Counted from the first letter of the stretch, positions 6,202 to 13,215 are shown. The stretch: 18,216 nt of DNA from DAOUAJ01 sp034433615 (GCA_034433615.1 DAOUAJ010000016.1:1-18216), one strand, 5' to 3'. Made by a program: numbers and translations. Notes: generated from the letters alone by a model not told the origin.

Positions 6202-7770
6202 TTTCATGGCTGCCTCCGCGATGGCGATGACCCGCCGCGCCGATTCCGGCGTGACGGCCAGCGGCTCTCCGCTTAGCAGGTGATCTGCCACGTTGTAATA
6301 ATAGACGTCCCACCGGCTCTTCCCCACCGGCACCAATCGCTCCTCACGCGCCCTGTTGGCATAGGAGACCACCTTGACAGGGCCTTCCCAATCGGCAGTC
6401 AGGCCGCCCAGCGTTCCCAGGATGCGCCACTTCGGTCGGCCGACGGCCGCAATGCTCGAAATCTGAAATTCAGCGTAGCGGCCCCCTTCAAAGCGGATGA
6501 TGGCCTGGCCCTGATCCTCATTGGTGACGTCGTGCCACAGCCGCTTGTGGAAGATGCCGGTCACGTTTTCCACCTTCCCAGGCATCAGGTTGAGAATCCA
6601 ATCCAGAAAGTGCGCGCCCCAATCGTAGAGGATACCGCCGGAGATCGGCTTATGGCTGCGCCACCAGGAGCCAGGGTGGCCGTAGTTGCCGATGAACGCC
6701 TCAATGTGGAACGGCTCACCGATGGCCCCGCTCTGCATGATCTGCCGGATCGTCACGAAATCGCCGTCCCAGCGCCGGTTGTGGAAGGCCGAAAGCATGA
6801 CGCCACGGGCGCGGGCGGCCTCGATCATCGCCGTCGCCTCCGCCACTGTCAGGCAGAACGGCTTCTCACAGACGACGTGCTTGCCGGCCTGGAGTAGCGT
6901 CAAAGCGATGGGAGCATGGGTGTTGTGCGGCGTCACAATCACCCCCAGGTCTACACTGTCCGCGGCGATCATCTCTTCCACGCTGGCATAGGTGGGGACG
7001 CCCGGCTGTTCCTCGCGGGCGACGGCCAACCGGCCGGGGTCCGTGTCGCAGATTGCGGTCACCGTCAGCCCCAGCACCTGGCGGATGGTATCGGCGTGGA
7101 GTTTGCCCATGTTGAAGGCGCCGCCGTAGCCGACGACACCACAGCGCACAGCCTTGCCTTCGGCTTGTCCGGTGACCCAGCGCACGGCCCGATGGATCAT
7201 CTTCTGGAAGGCGGGCTCCTGGAATGTACGCTCGTCGTGGCCCAGCGCCGTGTAGAAGACGCGGCCCCGACCATGCGGTTTGACATAAGCCATCGGATGC
7301 GTCTGGAATTGCCAGGCGCCGGTGGCCAACATCTGGAAGTCGCTCTTGCGCTCCAGGATGTAGAACTCGTCCGTCACGCGGAAGTCAGCGCAACGGCGGG
7401 TGATGTCGTGGTCCGGTTCGCTGATGGTGACAGCGAACTCAGTGATCGGCCCGTGCTGCACGAAGCGGCTACCAAGCATCTCCAGGTAGCGTTCGCTGGA
7501 GCTGAAGGATGCAGCCGCGCTGTGAATGCCTACCAGCCCGCCGCCCGCCTCAACGAAATCGCACAGACCAGCCTCTTGCTCAGGGGTCAGTGCGTCGCGT
7601 TGCAGGTAGAGGATGACCAGATCGTAGCCGGCCAGATTGGTGAACGATTCCAGGTCGGAGGTGATCGTCGTCTGGCAGACGCCCGTCCAGTCTAACGCTT
7701 CGGCCAGCAGGCGCCCGCAACTTTCGAAAGGATGATATTGCCCGCCAATGACAAGAAGTGCCTTTTTCAT
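6157..7770 (-). CDS. Fusion of a ThuA-like domain and a Gfo/Idh/MocA dehydrogenase
   Basis: The 537-residue protein starts at ATG 7768-7770 (MKKALLVIGGQYHPFESCGR), with AGGAG 7 bases upstream. Residues 1-200 form a ThuA domain (class I glutamine amidotransferase-like fold): DLVILYLQRDALTPEQEAGL, GGGLVGIHSAAASF, HPMAYVKPHGRGRVFYTALGH. Residues 208-537 form an NAD(P)-dependent Gfo/Idh/MocA oxidoreductase: Rossmann glycine-rich GVVGYGGAFNMG at 211-222, CEKPFCL at 301-307, and the catalytic-region WGAHFLDW. In rhizobia separate ThuA and ThuB proteins oxidise trehalose-type disaccharides to 3-keto sugars, so a one-chain version is plausible; the substrate here is inferred. It has no signal peptide and is therefore cytoplasmic. 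It has its own promoter and lies downstream of miaA. Confidence 0.9.
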   Translation of the reverse strand: MKKALLVIGGQYHPFESCGRLLAEALDWTGVCQTTITSDLESFTNLAGYDLVILYLQRDALTPEQEAGLCDFVEAGGGLVGIHSAAASFSSSERYLEMLGSRFVQHGPITEFAVTISEPDHDITRRCADFRVTDEFYILERKSDFQMLATGAWQFQTHPMAYVKPHGRGRVFYTALGHDERTFQEPAFQKMIHRAVRWVTGQAEGKAVRCGVVGYGGAFNMGKLHADTIRQVLGLTVTAICDTDPGRLAVAREEQPGVPTYASVEEMIAADSVDLGVIVTPHNTHAPIALTLLQAGKHVVCEKPFCLTVAEATAMIEAARARGVMLSAFHNRRWDGDFVTIRQIMQSGAIGEPFHIEAFIGNYGHPGSWWRSHKPISGGILYDWGAHFLDWILNLMPGKVENVTGIFHKRLWHDVTNEDQGQAIIRFEGGRYAEFQISSIAAVGRPKWRILGTLGGLTADWEGPVKVVSYANRAREERLVPVGKSRWDVYYYNVADHLLSGEPLAVTPESARRVIAIAEAAMKSWESGRPEPVSSEA

Positions 7771-7826
7771 AGTTTGCTCCTGAAATGGTAGGATAGTATG
7801 TGTCCCCCGGATCTCAAGATGAGGTG

Positions 7827-7854
7827 ATTGTAACACCTGCGCAAGCCCTGTCAA
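7827..7854 (-). promoter_or_regulatory. Promoter of the ThuA/Gfo fusion gene
   Basis: On the minus strand TTGACA (7849-7854) and TACAAT (7827-7832) are separated by 16 bases, and TGT directly before TACAAT gives an extended -10. The start would be near 7820, leaving a leader of about 50 bases before ATG 7770. Confidence 0.65.
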
Positions 7855-7932
7855 CCGCGTGGGCCGAACGCTTCAGGGGGAAAGGTGAGGAAATGCGGCA
7901 ACTGTGGCAAAGCGATGTGGAGCGGGTGTAAA

Positions 7933-8955
7933 TTACAATTCGTGATCTGAATCTGTGTCATGCCCCTGCCCGGCCAGCCACCGTTGTAATACTTGCTCGA
8001 TCTCCTCGCGGCTGGTGATGGACAAGTCAAACCAGCGGATGTGCGGGTCGTCTGACCGGAACCACGTCCCTTGCTGGTGTACGAAGCGGCGAGTTTTGCG
8101 CTTGATCTCGCGCACGGCCTCCTCCAGCGTCATCTTCCCGGCCAGATGCTGGCAGATCTGCCGGTAACCCAGCCCAGACATGGCCGGCAATTCCGGCCCG
8201 TACCCTCGCGCCAGCAGCGAGTGCACCTCATCCACCAGCCCGGCCGCGATCATGGCGTCCACCCGGGCATCAATGCGAGCATACAACTGCGTCCGCGGCC
8301 GGGTTAGTCCTATGCGTAAGATGCGATAGGGCGGCGGACTGGCCTGCTGTAGCTCGCTGATGGGCTGCCCGGCCGTCAGGCACACCTCCAACGCCCGGAT
8401 CACACGGCGCACGTTGCGCGGGTCGATGCGCGCTGCGGCCGTTGGATCGAGCGCCGCCAGTCGGGCGTGCAGTGCCTCCGCGCTAATCACAGCCGCTTCC
8501 TTCGCCAGGCGAGCACGTAACTCGGGATCGGGCAGCACCTCCGGGATGCGCAGTCCATCCAGCACGGCTCGCACGTACAGCCCCGTGCCTCCTACCAATA
8601 ACGGCACCCGGCCGCGCTGGTGGATATCCGCAATAGCCGCGTAGGCCAGGCGTTGGTACTGGGCCAGGGTGAACGGCTGATCGGGGTTAACCACGTCCAG
8701 CAGGTGGTGCGGCACACGCGCCCGCTCGGCTGGGGTGGGCTTGGCCGTACCGATGTCCATGAACCGGTAGACCTGGCGCGAGTCGGCCGAGACGATCTCA
8801 CCGTTCACTGCCTCCGCCAGGTCCAGGGAGAGGATCGTCTTGCCCACGGCCGTGGGGCCGACGACAGCGATTAACGGGGGAAGAGAGGCCAACGTTCGAT
8901 TTCCGTGCGCACCCAGGGTCAGCTCATCTCTTGATTCAGTCGTTCCATCACCCAC
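7933..8955 (-). CDS. miaA: tRNA dimethylallyltransferase MiaA
   Basis: MiaA transfers a dimethylallyl group to N6 of A37 in tRNAs reading UNN codons, the first step of ms2i6A synthesis. The P-loop is VVGPTAVGKT (residues 31-40 from the outer start). It is followed by GEIVSADSRQVYRFMDIGTAKPT, PHHLLDVVNPDQPFTLAQYQ and GGTGLYVRAVLDG, then AMSGLGYRQICQHLAG and TRRFVHQQGTWFR, all MiaA signatures. The outermost start is a GTG at 8955, which overlaps the upstream antitoxin gene by 37 bases. A TTG at 8892 would give 319 residues, closer to the usual size. The true start is therefore uncertain. Translational coupling to the antitoxin gene is possible. Confidence 0.95.
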   Translation of the reverse strand: MGDGTTESRDELTLGAHGNRTLASLPPLIAVVGPTAVGKTILSLDLAEAVNGEIVSADSRQVYRFMDIGTAKPTPAERARVPHHLLDVVNPDQPFTLAQYQRLAYAAIADIHQRGRVPLLVGGTGLYVRAVLDGLRIPEVLPDPELRARLAKEAAVISAEALHARLAALDPTAAARIDPRNVRRVIRALEVCLTAGQPISELQQASPPPYRILRIGLTRPRTQLYARIDARVDAMIAAGLVDEVHSLLARGYGPELPAMSGLGYRQICQHLAGKMTLEEAVREIKRKTRRFVHQQGTWFRSDDPHIRWFDLSITSREEIEQVLQRWLAGQGHDTDSDHEL

Positions 8956-9179
8956 ATGCGAATCAAGGTCTGGTAACCCACGCCCTTGTGCTGTGCCACG
9001 ATTTTCAGCTTCTCAATCACGTCGGGGGCGAGCCGGAGCGAAATCTGCGTTTTGCGTGGGCGAGCGTCTACGAACCTCACATCCACCGGCGTCGTCTTAT
9101 CCAGAAACTCGGTGGCATCGTGCGTATCCCAAAATTCGGATTCCTCTTGTTCGCTGGCAAATTGCGGAATCGAAGACAT
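8919..9179 (-). CDS. BrnA/CopG-type ribbon-helix-helix antitoxin
   Basis: This 86-residue protein starts at ATG 9177-9179, with GTGAGGTG as ribosome site; a GTG two codons upstream is less likely. Its first half has the acidic EFWDTHDATEFLD segment typical of BrnA-like antitoxins. The second half is a ribbon-helix-helix DNA-binding domain (ISLRLAPDVIEKLKIVAQHK then GVGYQTLIRMWVMERL). Such proteins neutralise a BrnT RNase and repress their own operon. Here the toxin frame immediately upstream, which ends 8 bases before the ATG and overlaps its ribosome site, has lost its N-terminal half. The antitoxin may therefore be an orphan regulator. Its codon usage is less GC-rich than that of the neighbours. 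Confidence 0.85.
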   Translation of the reverse strand: MSSIPQFASEQEESEFWDTHDATEFLDKTTPVDVRFVDARPRKTQISLRLAPDVIEKLKIVAQHKGVGYQTLIRMWVMERLNQEMS

Positions 9180-9186
9180 ACACACC

Positions 9187-9339
9187 TCACTTGCGACTGA
9201 AGAATCGGCGTTCAGAACTGGTCATATCCCGCGCTGTGATGACTTTGACCTGGCGTCCTTCCCAGGCGAATACGATAAGCAAATATCGTCCATCTTCAGA
9301 GCGGCCAAACAACTGGTACTTGTTCGATTCGATCCATAA
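9187..9339 (-). pseudogene. Truncated BrnT-type toxin (C-terminal half only)
   Basis: I translated this frame by eye. It reads LWIESNKYQLFGRSEDGRYL, then LIVFAWEGRQVKVITARDMT and SSERRFFSRK, ending in TGA. The G-R-x-x-x-G-R-x-L, the ITARDM motif and the RR near the end match the last half of BrnT ribonuclease toxins, which are normally about 90 residues. The frame is open only back to a TGA at 9382-9384 and has no ATG, GTG or TTG in the extra 14 codons; the only alternative start is an internal TTG that would cut the protein further. Upstream sequence has no BrnT N-terminus in any frame I checked. I infer a 5' deletion or an internal deletion that spared the promoter/operator. Confidence 0.7.
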
Positions 9340-9350
9340 GTATTGAATGC

Positions 9351-9365
9351 ATATACATTGTATAT
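9351..9365 (-). promoter_or_regulatory. Palindromic candidate operator/promoter of the brnTA remnant
   Basis: ATATACATTGTATAT is a perfect 7+1+7 palindrome. The surrounding bases on the minus strand contain -10-like strings (TATGAT, TACAAT). AT-rich palindromes of this kind are typical sites for ribbon-helix-helix antitoxins. It lies just upstream of the truncated toxin frame. Confidence 0.45.
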
Positions 9366-9386
9366 CATACAGGATCAGCAGTCAAA

Positions 9387-9657
9387 GTGCGGAAGGGTGC
9401 ACGCATGATTTGTCACGCAAAGGCTCTCTTGCGAGAGAGGGAGGCCTAGAGGGGCGCTCGCCCTTCCAGAAAACCCTTTAATGGGACCTCTGCCTGCCTT
9501 TTCTCGGCTTAGGCGGCTGCTCATGAGGCCGAGCAGGGCAGGTGAAAGGCTGAAAAAGGGGTTTTGCGGAGGGTGTTCCCTCCGCACCTCCCCCGCCAGC
9601 GCTGATGAAAGGCACTCCGAAAACTCACTGACAAATCGTGCATGCACCCGTGCGGAA
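9387..9657. mobile_element. 255-bp MITE-like element with 8-bp target-site duplication
   Basis: The element spans 9395-9649. Its 21-bp ends (9395-9415 and 9629-9649) are inverted repeats with two mismatches, beginning GGGTGCACGC and ending GCATGCACCC. Directly outside both ends is the same octamer GTGCGGAA (9387-9394 and 9650-9657), as expected for a target-site duplication. The inside has no transposase frame. It contains hairpins CTCTCTTGCGAGAGAG (9425-9440), GCGGAGGG/CCCTCCGC (9567-9586) and CTCGGC/GCCGAG (9503-9534). The two halves are themselves imperfect inverted copies: GGGTTTT followed by a small hairpin and CTCCC appears on both strands. It would need a transposase supplied elsewhere; 8-bp duplications occur in several IS families. 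Confidence 0.75.
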
Positions 9658-9664
9658 GGGCGAT

Positions 9665-9693
9665 TTGACAGATCAGAACATTTGTGCTATACT
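9665..9693 (+). promoter_or_regulatory. Consensus sigma-70 promoter of the VOC gene
   Basis: TTGACA (9665-9670) and TATACT (9688-9693) are separated by exactly 17 bases, and TGC before TATACT makes an extended -10. The start would be near 9700, giving a leader of about 58 bases. The promoter begins 7 bases after the MITE flanking octamer. Confidence 0.8.
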
Positions 9694-9757
9694 TGGATCG
9701 TGTCTTCCGGCAAAAGTCTGTTGTACGGCGTATGAAACAAGAAAGGAGCAAAGCAAA

Positions 9758-10120
9758 ATGGGAAACCCGTTCGTCCACATTGAGATCAGCACGCGTGACT
9801 TGCAGAAGGCCCGGAGTTTCTACGAGAAAGCCTTCGACTGGAAAATCAACCTCACGCCTATAGGCGACGGCCAGTTCTATGGTCTGATCGAGACCGGCGC
9901 CCTGCCCGGCGGCGGCCTGTTCCAGGCGGCCCTGGAGATGCCCCTGGGCGTCACGGTGTACATCGGGGTGGACAACATCGAAAAGGCCCTGGCCAGGGTC
10001 GAGGCCGCTGGTGGAAAGACGATCATGCCCAGGCGCGAGGTACCCGGCGAGGGTTGGTTCGCCCTCTTCTCCGATCCAGATGGAACTGTCCTGGCGGTGT
10101 GGGAGTCCAAGCCGGCCTGA
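9758..10120 (+). CDS. VOC (glyoxalase/bleomycin-resistance) family protein
   Basis: The start ATG 9758 has AAAGGAG 9 bases upstream and gives a 120-residue, single-domain protein. The two beta-alpha-beta-beta-beta modules of the vicinal oxygen chelate fold are visible. The first is VHIEISTRDLQKARSFYEKAF followed by DWKI. The second is VTVYIGVDNIEKALARVEAAGG followed by PRREVPGEGWFALFSDPDGT and LAVWES. H7 and E50-like positions could be metal ligands, but the small COG3324-like group is mostly uncharacterised, so no reaction is assigned. It is monocistronic, with its own strong promoter and no co-directional partner. An upstream extension to 9638 would run through the MITE and promoter and is rejected. 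Confidence 0.85.
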   Translation: MGNPFVHIEISTRDLQKARSFYEKAFDWKINLTPIGDGQFYGLIETGALPGGGLFQAALEMPLGVTVYIGVDNIEKALARVEAAGGKTIMPRREVPGEGWFALFSDPDGTVLAVWESKPA

Positions 10121-10139
10121 ACCGAGCAGGGGACACAAC

Positions 10140-10357
10140 AAACCCGAAGGGTCTTTCTGGCCTGCTTGTGGCCCGTATGGGCTATCAGCCAGCTTGCCCA
10201 GTCCTCCCTGGCCTGTCGGCCAGGACAGGCTGAACACTCCTTCGGAGTATAGGCAGCGAGCCCGCCCTGAGCCACTGGTCAGGCCAGGGGACTACAAGCT
10301 GGACGTCATGTAGGCCAGGGGCCAGGCTCAAGACCCTTCGGGTTTATGCTTGTGGCC
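10140..10357. repeat. Repeat-rich spacer bounded by 16-bp inverted repeats
   Basis: AAACCCGAAGGGTCTT (10140-10155) recurs exactly inverted at 10330-10345. TGCTTGTGGCC occurs twice in direct orientation (10163-10173 and 10347-10357). Between them are further hairpins: GCCTGTC/GACAGGC (10211-10217, 10224-10230) and ACTCC/GGAGT (10236-10248). No credible gene lies in 10121-10399. The ACCCGAAGGGT followed by CTTTCT near 10141-10158 may serve as a weak terminator for the VOC gene. The whole may be a decayed mobile palindrome or a structured RNA. Confidence 0.5.
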
Positions 10358-10360
10358 ACG

Positions 10361-10394
10361 ATGAGTGACGCACTTCCTCAAGTGCGTCACTCAT
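10361..10394 (-). terminator. Perfect 15-bp hairpin after rhaS
   Basis: ATGAGTGACGCACTT (10361-10375) and AAGTGCGTCACTCAT (10380-10394) pair perfectly around a 4-base loop, starting 5 bases after the rhaS stop codon. The position and stability suggest a transcript end for the transporter cluster, although no U tract follows. Confidence 0.65.
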
Positions 10395-10399
10395 CACTG

Positions 10400-11440
10400 T
10401 CAGTACACCTTCGCCCACTCGTCAATGTTCTCGGCGTTGAACTTGAAGGGTGGGCCGAGGAGCACCATGACGCCGCCGTTCCCCTCGTCCTTGGTCGTGT
10501 ACTCGCCCAGCTTGCCGGCCTTAAAGGTCTCTCCCACCTTGCCGGTCAGCGTGCCAGCGAGCATTGCATGGGTCGCGTGCACGGTAAGATAGCCCAGGTC
10601 CACGGGATTCCAGAGGGCCATCTCTTTAGAGCACCCGTTCTTGATGTATTCAGCCATCTCGCTGGGCAGCCCCAGGCCGGTGAGGGCGATCTTTCCGCAC
10701 AGGCCGGCATCCTGCAAGGCACGAGCGGTCGCGGCAATGCCTACCGTGGTCGGCGAGATAATCCCCTTCAGATTCGGGTACGACTTGAAGAGCCCCTGGG
10801 CCTCGTTGTAGCTCTTCTCCCGCAGATCATCGCCGTAGACGATGGCGACCAGCTTCATCTTGGCGTACTTGGGGTCCTCCAGCTCCTTCTTCATCCACTC
10901 GATCCAGGTGTTCTGGTTGGTCATGGTGGAAGCCGCGCTGAGGATGGCGATTTCGCCCTCGTAGTTGATCATCTCGGCCAGCATCTGGACCTGGATACGG
11001 CCGATCTGCTCCATGTCCGCCTGGTTGACAAAGAGCTGCCGACCCTCGACCGCCACTGCCGAATCGAAAGTGATGACCTTGATGCCGGCCTCCATCGCCT
11101 TCTTGCCCACCGGAACGAGAGCCTCCGGATCATTGGCAGTGATGGCGATGGCATCCACCTTCTGGGCGATCAGGGCATCAATGATCTCGATCTGCCCTTC
11201 GGCTGTAGGGGTTGCCGGCCCCTGGAAGATGATCTCGTCGCCCAGCTCCTTGCCGGCCTCCTGAGCCCCCCGATTCACTGCCTCAAAGAATGGGTTGCCC
11301 AGGTTCTTGACTACGATCGCGATCTTGTACCCCTTGGCCGCAGGGGGCGCCGCGGGCACGGCCGGCGCCGGCGTCGGCGGGACGCACGCCGCCAGTACTA
11401 AACTAGCAATCACCAGTAGCAGGAACAGTTTGCTTTTCAT
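10400..11440 (-). CDS. rhaS: Rhamnose-type ABC transporter substrate-binding lipoprotein
   Basis: This is the extracytoplasmic sugar-binding protein of a ribose/rhamnose-class importer. ATG 11438-11440 follows GGGGAGGGAGACG. A lipoprotein signal (MKSKLFLLLVIASLVLAAC, lipobox LAAC with C19) is followed by a Pro/Ala linker typical of surface-anchored binding proteins. The mature part begins YKIAIVVKNLGNPFFEAVNR. It continues with GPATPTAEGQIEIIDALIAQ, AITANDPEALVPVGKKAMEA, TTVGIAATARALQDAGL and LGLPSEMAEYIKNG, strings I associate with RhaS of rhizobial L-rhamnose transporters. Autoinducer-2 (LsrB) binding is the main alternative. It is the last gene of the cluster, separated by 127 bases from the preceding gene, with its own promoter candidate. 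Confidence 0.85.
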   Translation of the reverse strand: MKSKLFLLLVIASLVLAACVPPTPAPAVPAAPPAAKGYKIAIVVKNLGNPFFEAVNRGAQEAGKELGDEIIFQGPATPTAEGQIEIIDALIAQKVDAIAITANDPEALVPVGKKAMEAGIKVITFDSAVAVEGRQLFVNQADMEQIGRIQVQMLAEMINYEGEIAILSAASTMTNQNTWIEWMKKELEDPKYAKMKLVAIVYGDDLREKSYNEAQGLFKSYPNLKGIISPTTVGIAATARALQDAGLCGKIALTGLGLPSEMAEYIKNGCSKEMALWNPVDLGYLTVHATHAMLAGTLTGKVGETFKAGKLGEYTTKDEGNGGVMVLLGPPFKFNAENIDEWAKVY

Positions 11441-11550
11441 CGTCTCCCTCCCCAAAAGAGATGAATGGGGGCCGATCAGGCCCAATCACAAACGGGATTG
11501 TCCTCCCGCTTACCACTATACCTTGCCTGTTCGGGCTTTTATTCGCGCAT

Positions 11551-11571
11551 ATTATACCATGTTTTTGTCAA
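11551..11571 (-). promoter_or_regulatory. Candidate internal promoter of rhaS
   Basis: On the minus strand TGGTATAAT (-10 at 11551-11556) is a perfect extended -10. TTGACA (11566-11571) lies only 9 bases upstream, too close to be a -35, and contains the TGA stop of the preceding gene. The leader would be about 105 bases. A separate promoter could raise the binding protein above the membrane parts. Confidence 0.55.
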
Positions 11572-12215
11572 GCGTTTCGAACGCTCTCGATCACCGTCTG
11601 GAAGGATTCAGGGATCGGCGCTTCGATGGTCACCTTCTTACCCGTCGGGAGCGGAAATGCGATCCTTTGGGCGTGTAACATCAGGCGAGGAAACATGCAC
11701 TGTACCTTCTTATCCCCGTAGCGCAAGTCGCCAACAATTGGATGGCCTATGCTATAGAGATGCACGCGAATCTGATGGCGTCGTCCGGTGCAAGGGTATG
11801 CCTTGACAAGAGTGTAGGCCCCAAAGCGTTCTGCAACTTGAAATTCGGTGATACACGACCTTCCCCGTTGCAGATCAACACCCACTCGTCCTGATCCGAA
11901 TTGACGGAGAGGCTTGTTAATGATCCCGCCAGTTTCCCGAATGACCCCATGCGTTAAGGCAACATAGGTCTTTCTGATGTCTCGGTTGCTAAACTGATCG
12001 TTCAGGTATCTGTGTGCGGCCGCATTCTTGGCAAAAAGGATGACGCCACTGACTTCCTTGTCAAGACGATGGACAACATAGAGCTCTCCTGGAAACGCCG
12101 ATGCAAGCAACGAAAGCAGGCACTCCTTTCCTTTTGTACCTTCAGGAACTGAGGCGAGCCCTTCGGGTTTATTGACTGCGAGGACGTCCTCGTTTTCAAA
12201 GAGGATCTGGATCAT
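11568..12215 (-). CDS. RluA-family pseudouridine synthase
   Basis: These enzymes isomerise uridine to pseudouridine in rRNA or tRNA. The 215-residue protein is a single catalytic domain without an S4 domain, the size of E. coli RluA (219). Visible signatures are VLAVNKPEGLASVPEG, the catalytic VVHRLDKEVSGVILFAKN (the Asp of HRLDK is the nucleophile), AYPCTGRRHQIRVHLYSIGH and PIVGDLRYG. The target RNA cannot be assigned. The ATG 12215 lies 10 bases after the permease stop, so it should be co-transcribed with the transporter. Its base composition is visibly lower in GC than the flanking transporter genes, which suggests acquisition by transfer. Confidence 0.9.
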   Translation of the reverse strand: MIQILFENEDVLAVNKPEGLASVPEGTKGKECLLSLLASAFPGELYVVHRLDKEVSGVILFAKNAAAHRYLNDQFSNRDIRKTYVALTHGVIRETGGIINKPLRQFGSGRVGVDLQRGRSCITEFQVAERFGAYTLVKAYPCTGRRHQIRVHLYSIGHPIVGDLRYGDKKVQCMFPRLMLHAQRIAFPLPTGKKVTIEAPIPESFQTVIESVRNA

Positions 12216-12225
12216 CTTAGCTCTC

Positions 12226-13215
12226 TCAGCCCCTCTGCGCCGTCACCCTCCGCAACACCTGCGGCAACAAGATGGCCACAATGAGCAAAACTCCGATCAA
12301 CGTCGTCTGCGTCTGCCCTGGCACGTTCTTCAAGCTCATGCCGTAGCGGGCGACGCCGATCAGGAACAACGCCAGAACTACGCCCGGCATGGTCCCCTGG
12401 CCTCCAAAGATGTCTACGCCACCCAACACCACCGCTGTGATCGCTTCCAGCTCAAAGCCGGTAGCGATGTTGGGCCGGGCACTTCCGAAGCGCGCCACCA
12501 GGATAACCCCAGCCAGCGCCGACATCAGGCCCGACAGCGTAAATAAGATGATCTTGATGCGGTCCACAGCGACGCCTGAGTAGCGACAGGCCGCCTCATT
12601 GCTGCCGATGGCGTACACCAGCCGACCGAAAGTCGTCCAATGCAAGAGCAACCCGTAGATCACCGCCAGGACAACGAAGAGCACCAGCGGCACCGGCACC
12701 GGCGTGCCGGGGATGTATCCCTGTCCCAAATACGTAAACTGAGACGGGAACCGGGTCACCGCCTGATCGCCCAGGACGACGAAGGCGATGCCGCGATAGA
12801 GCGCGTAGGTGCCCAGGGTCACCACTAGCGCCGGCAATCGGACCCTGGCGATCAGCAGGCCGTTGAGCAGCCCCCCCAGCGCGCCCACTATCAGGCCCAG
12901 CAGCACCGCCAGCCAGATGTTCCACCCTGCCTGGTATGCCACTCCCATCAAGATGGCGCTCATGGCCAGATTGGAGGCCACCGACAGGTCAATGTTTCCG
13001 CTGATAATGATAAACGTCATCGTGAGCGCGATCAGACTGCGCTCCATGAAGTTGAACGTCATGTCGAACAGATTCTGGACGTTCAGGAAGTAGGGCGAGA
13101 GCGAGGCGTTGATCGTGCTCGCCAGCAGCAACAAAAGCACCAGTAGCGATTCCCATCGGAGCAGCCAGCTTGCTGCTACCGGGCCACGCCTCACAGCATT
13201 GGACTTCGACGTCAT
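12226..13215 (-). CDS. rhaQ: Rhamnose/ribose-type ABC transporter permease (second)
   Basis: This integral membrane permease of the BPD_transp_2 (RbsC-like) family has 329 residues. Several hydrophobic helices are visible, for instance LLVLLLLLASTINASL. The family signature ALTMTFIIISGNIDLSVASN matches the GGIDLSVGS region, and GGVDIFGGQGTMPGVVLALF is the conserved C-terminal loop. It starts at ATG 13213-13215, overlapping the stop of the preceding permease by 4 bases (ATGA). Assignment as RhaQ is by similarity to paired permeases of rhamnose transporters and by position; the sugar itself is inferred from the binding protein. Confidence 0.88.
   Translation of the reverse strand: MTSKSNAVRRGPVAASWLLRWESLLVLLLLLASTINASLSPYFLNVQNLFDMTFNFMERSLIALTMTFIIISGNIDLSVASNLAMSAILMGVAYQAGWNIWLAVLLGLIVGALGGLLNGLLIARVRLPALVVTLGTYALYRGIAFVVLGDQAVTRFPSQFTYLGQGYIPGTPVPVPLVLFVVLAVIYGLLLHWTTFGRLVYAIGSNEAACRYSGVAVDRIKIILFTLSGLMSALAGVILVARFGSARPNIATGFELEAITAVVLGGVDIFGGQGTMPGVVLALFLIGVARYGMSLKNVPGQTQTTLIGVLLIVAILLPQVLRRVTAQRG

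Noticed and set aside
6280..7695. Three plus-strand frames opposite the ThuA/Gfo gene
   Set aside because: No ribosome site or motif is visible, and the minus strand has an unbroken two-domain enzyme.
9521..10237. Minus-strand open frame across the MITE and VOC gene
   Set aside because: It crosses both a mobile element and an opposite-strand gene with good promoter and ribosome site, and has no recognisable motif.
10346..11401. Plus-strand open frame of 351 codons opposite rhaS
   Set aside because: It is a shadow of a gene with lipobox, ribosome site and strong family motifs, and it begins within a terminator-like hairpin region.
11467..11482. GGGCC/GGCCC hairpin in the rhaS leader as a riboswitch or attenuator
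   Set aside because: The stem is only 5 bp with no conserved aptamer features and no adjacent U tract.
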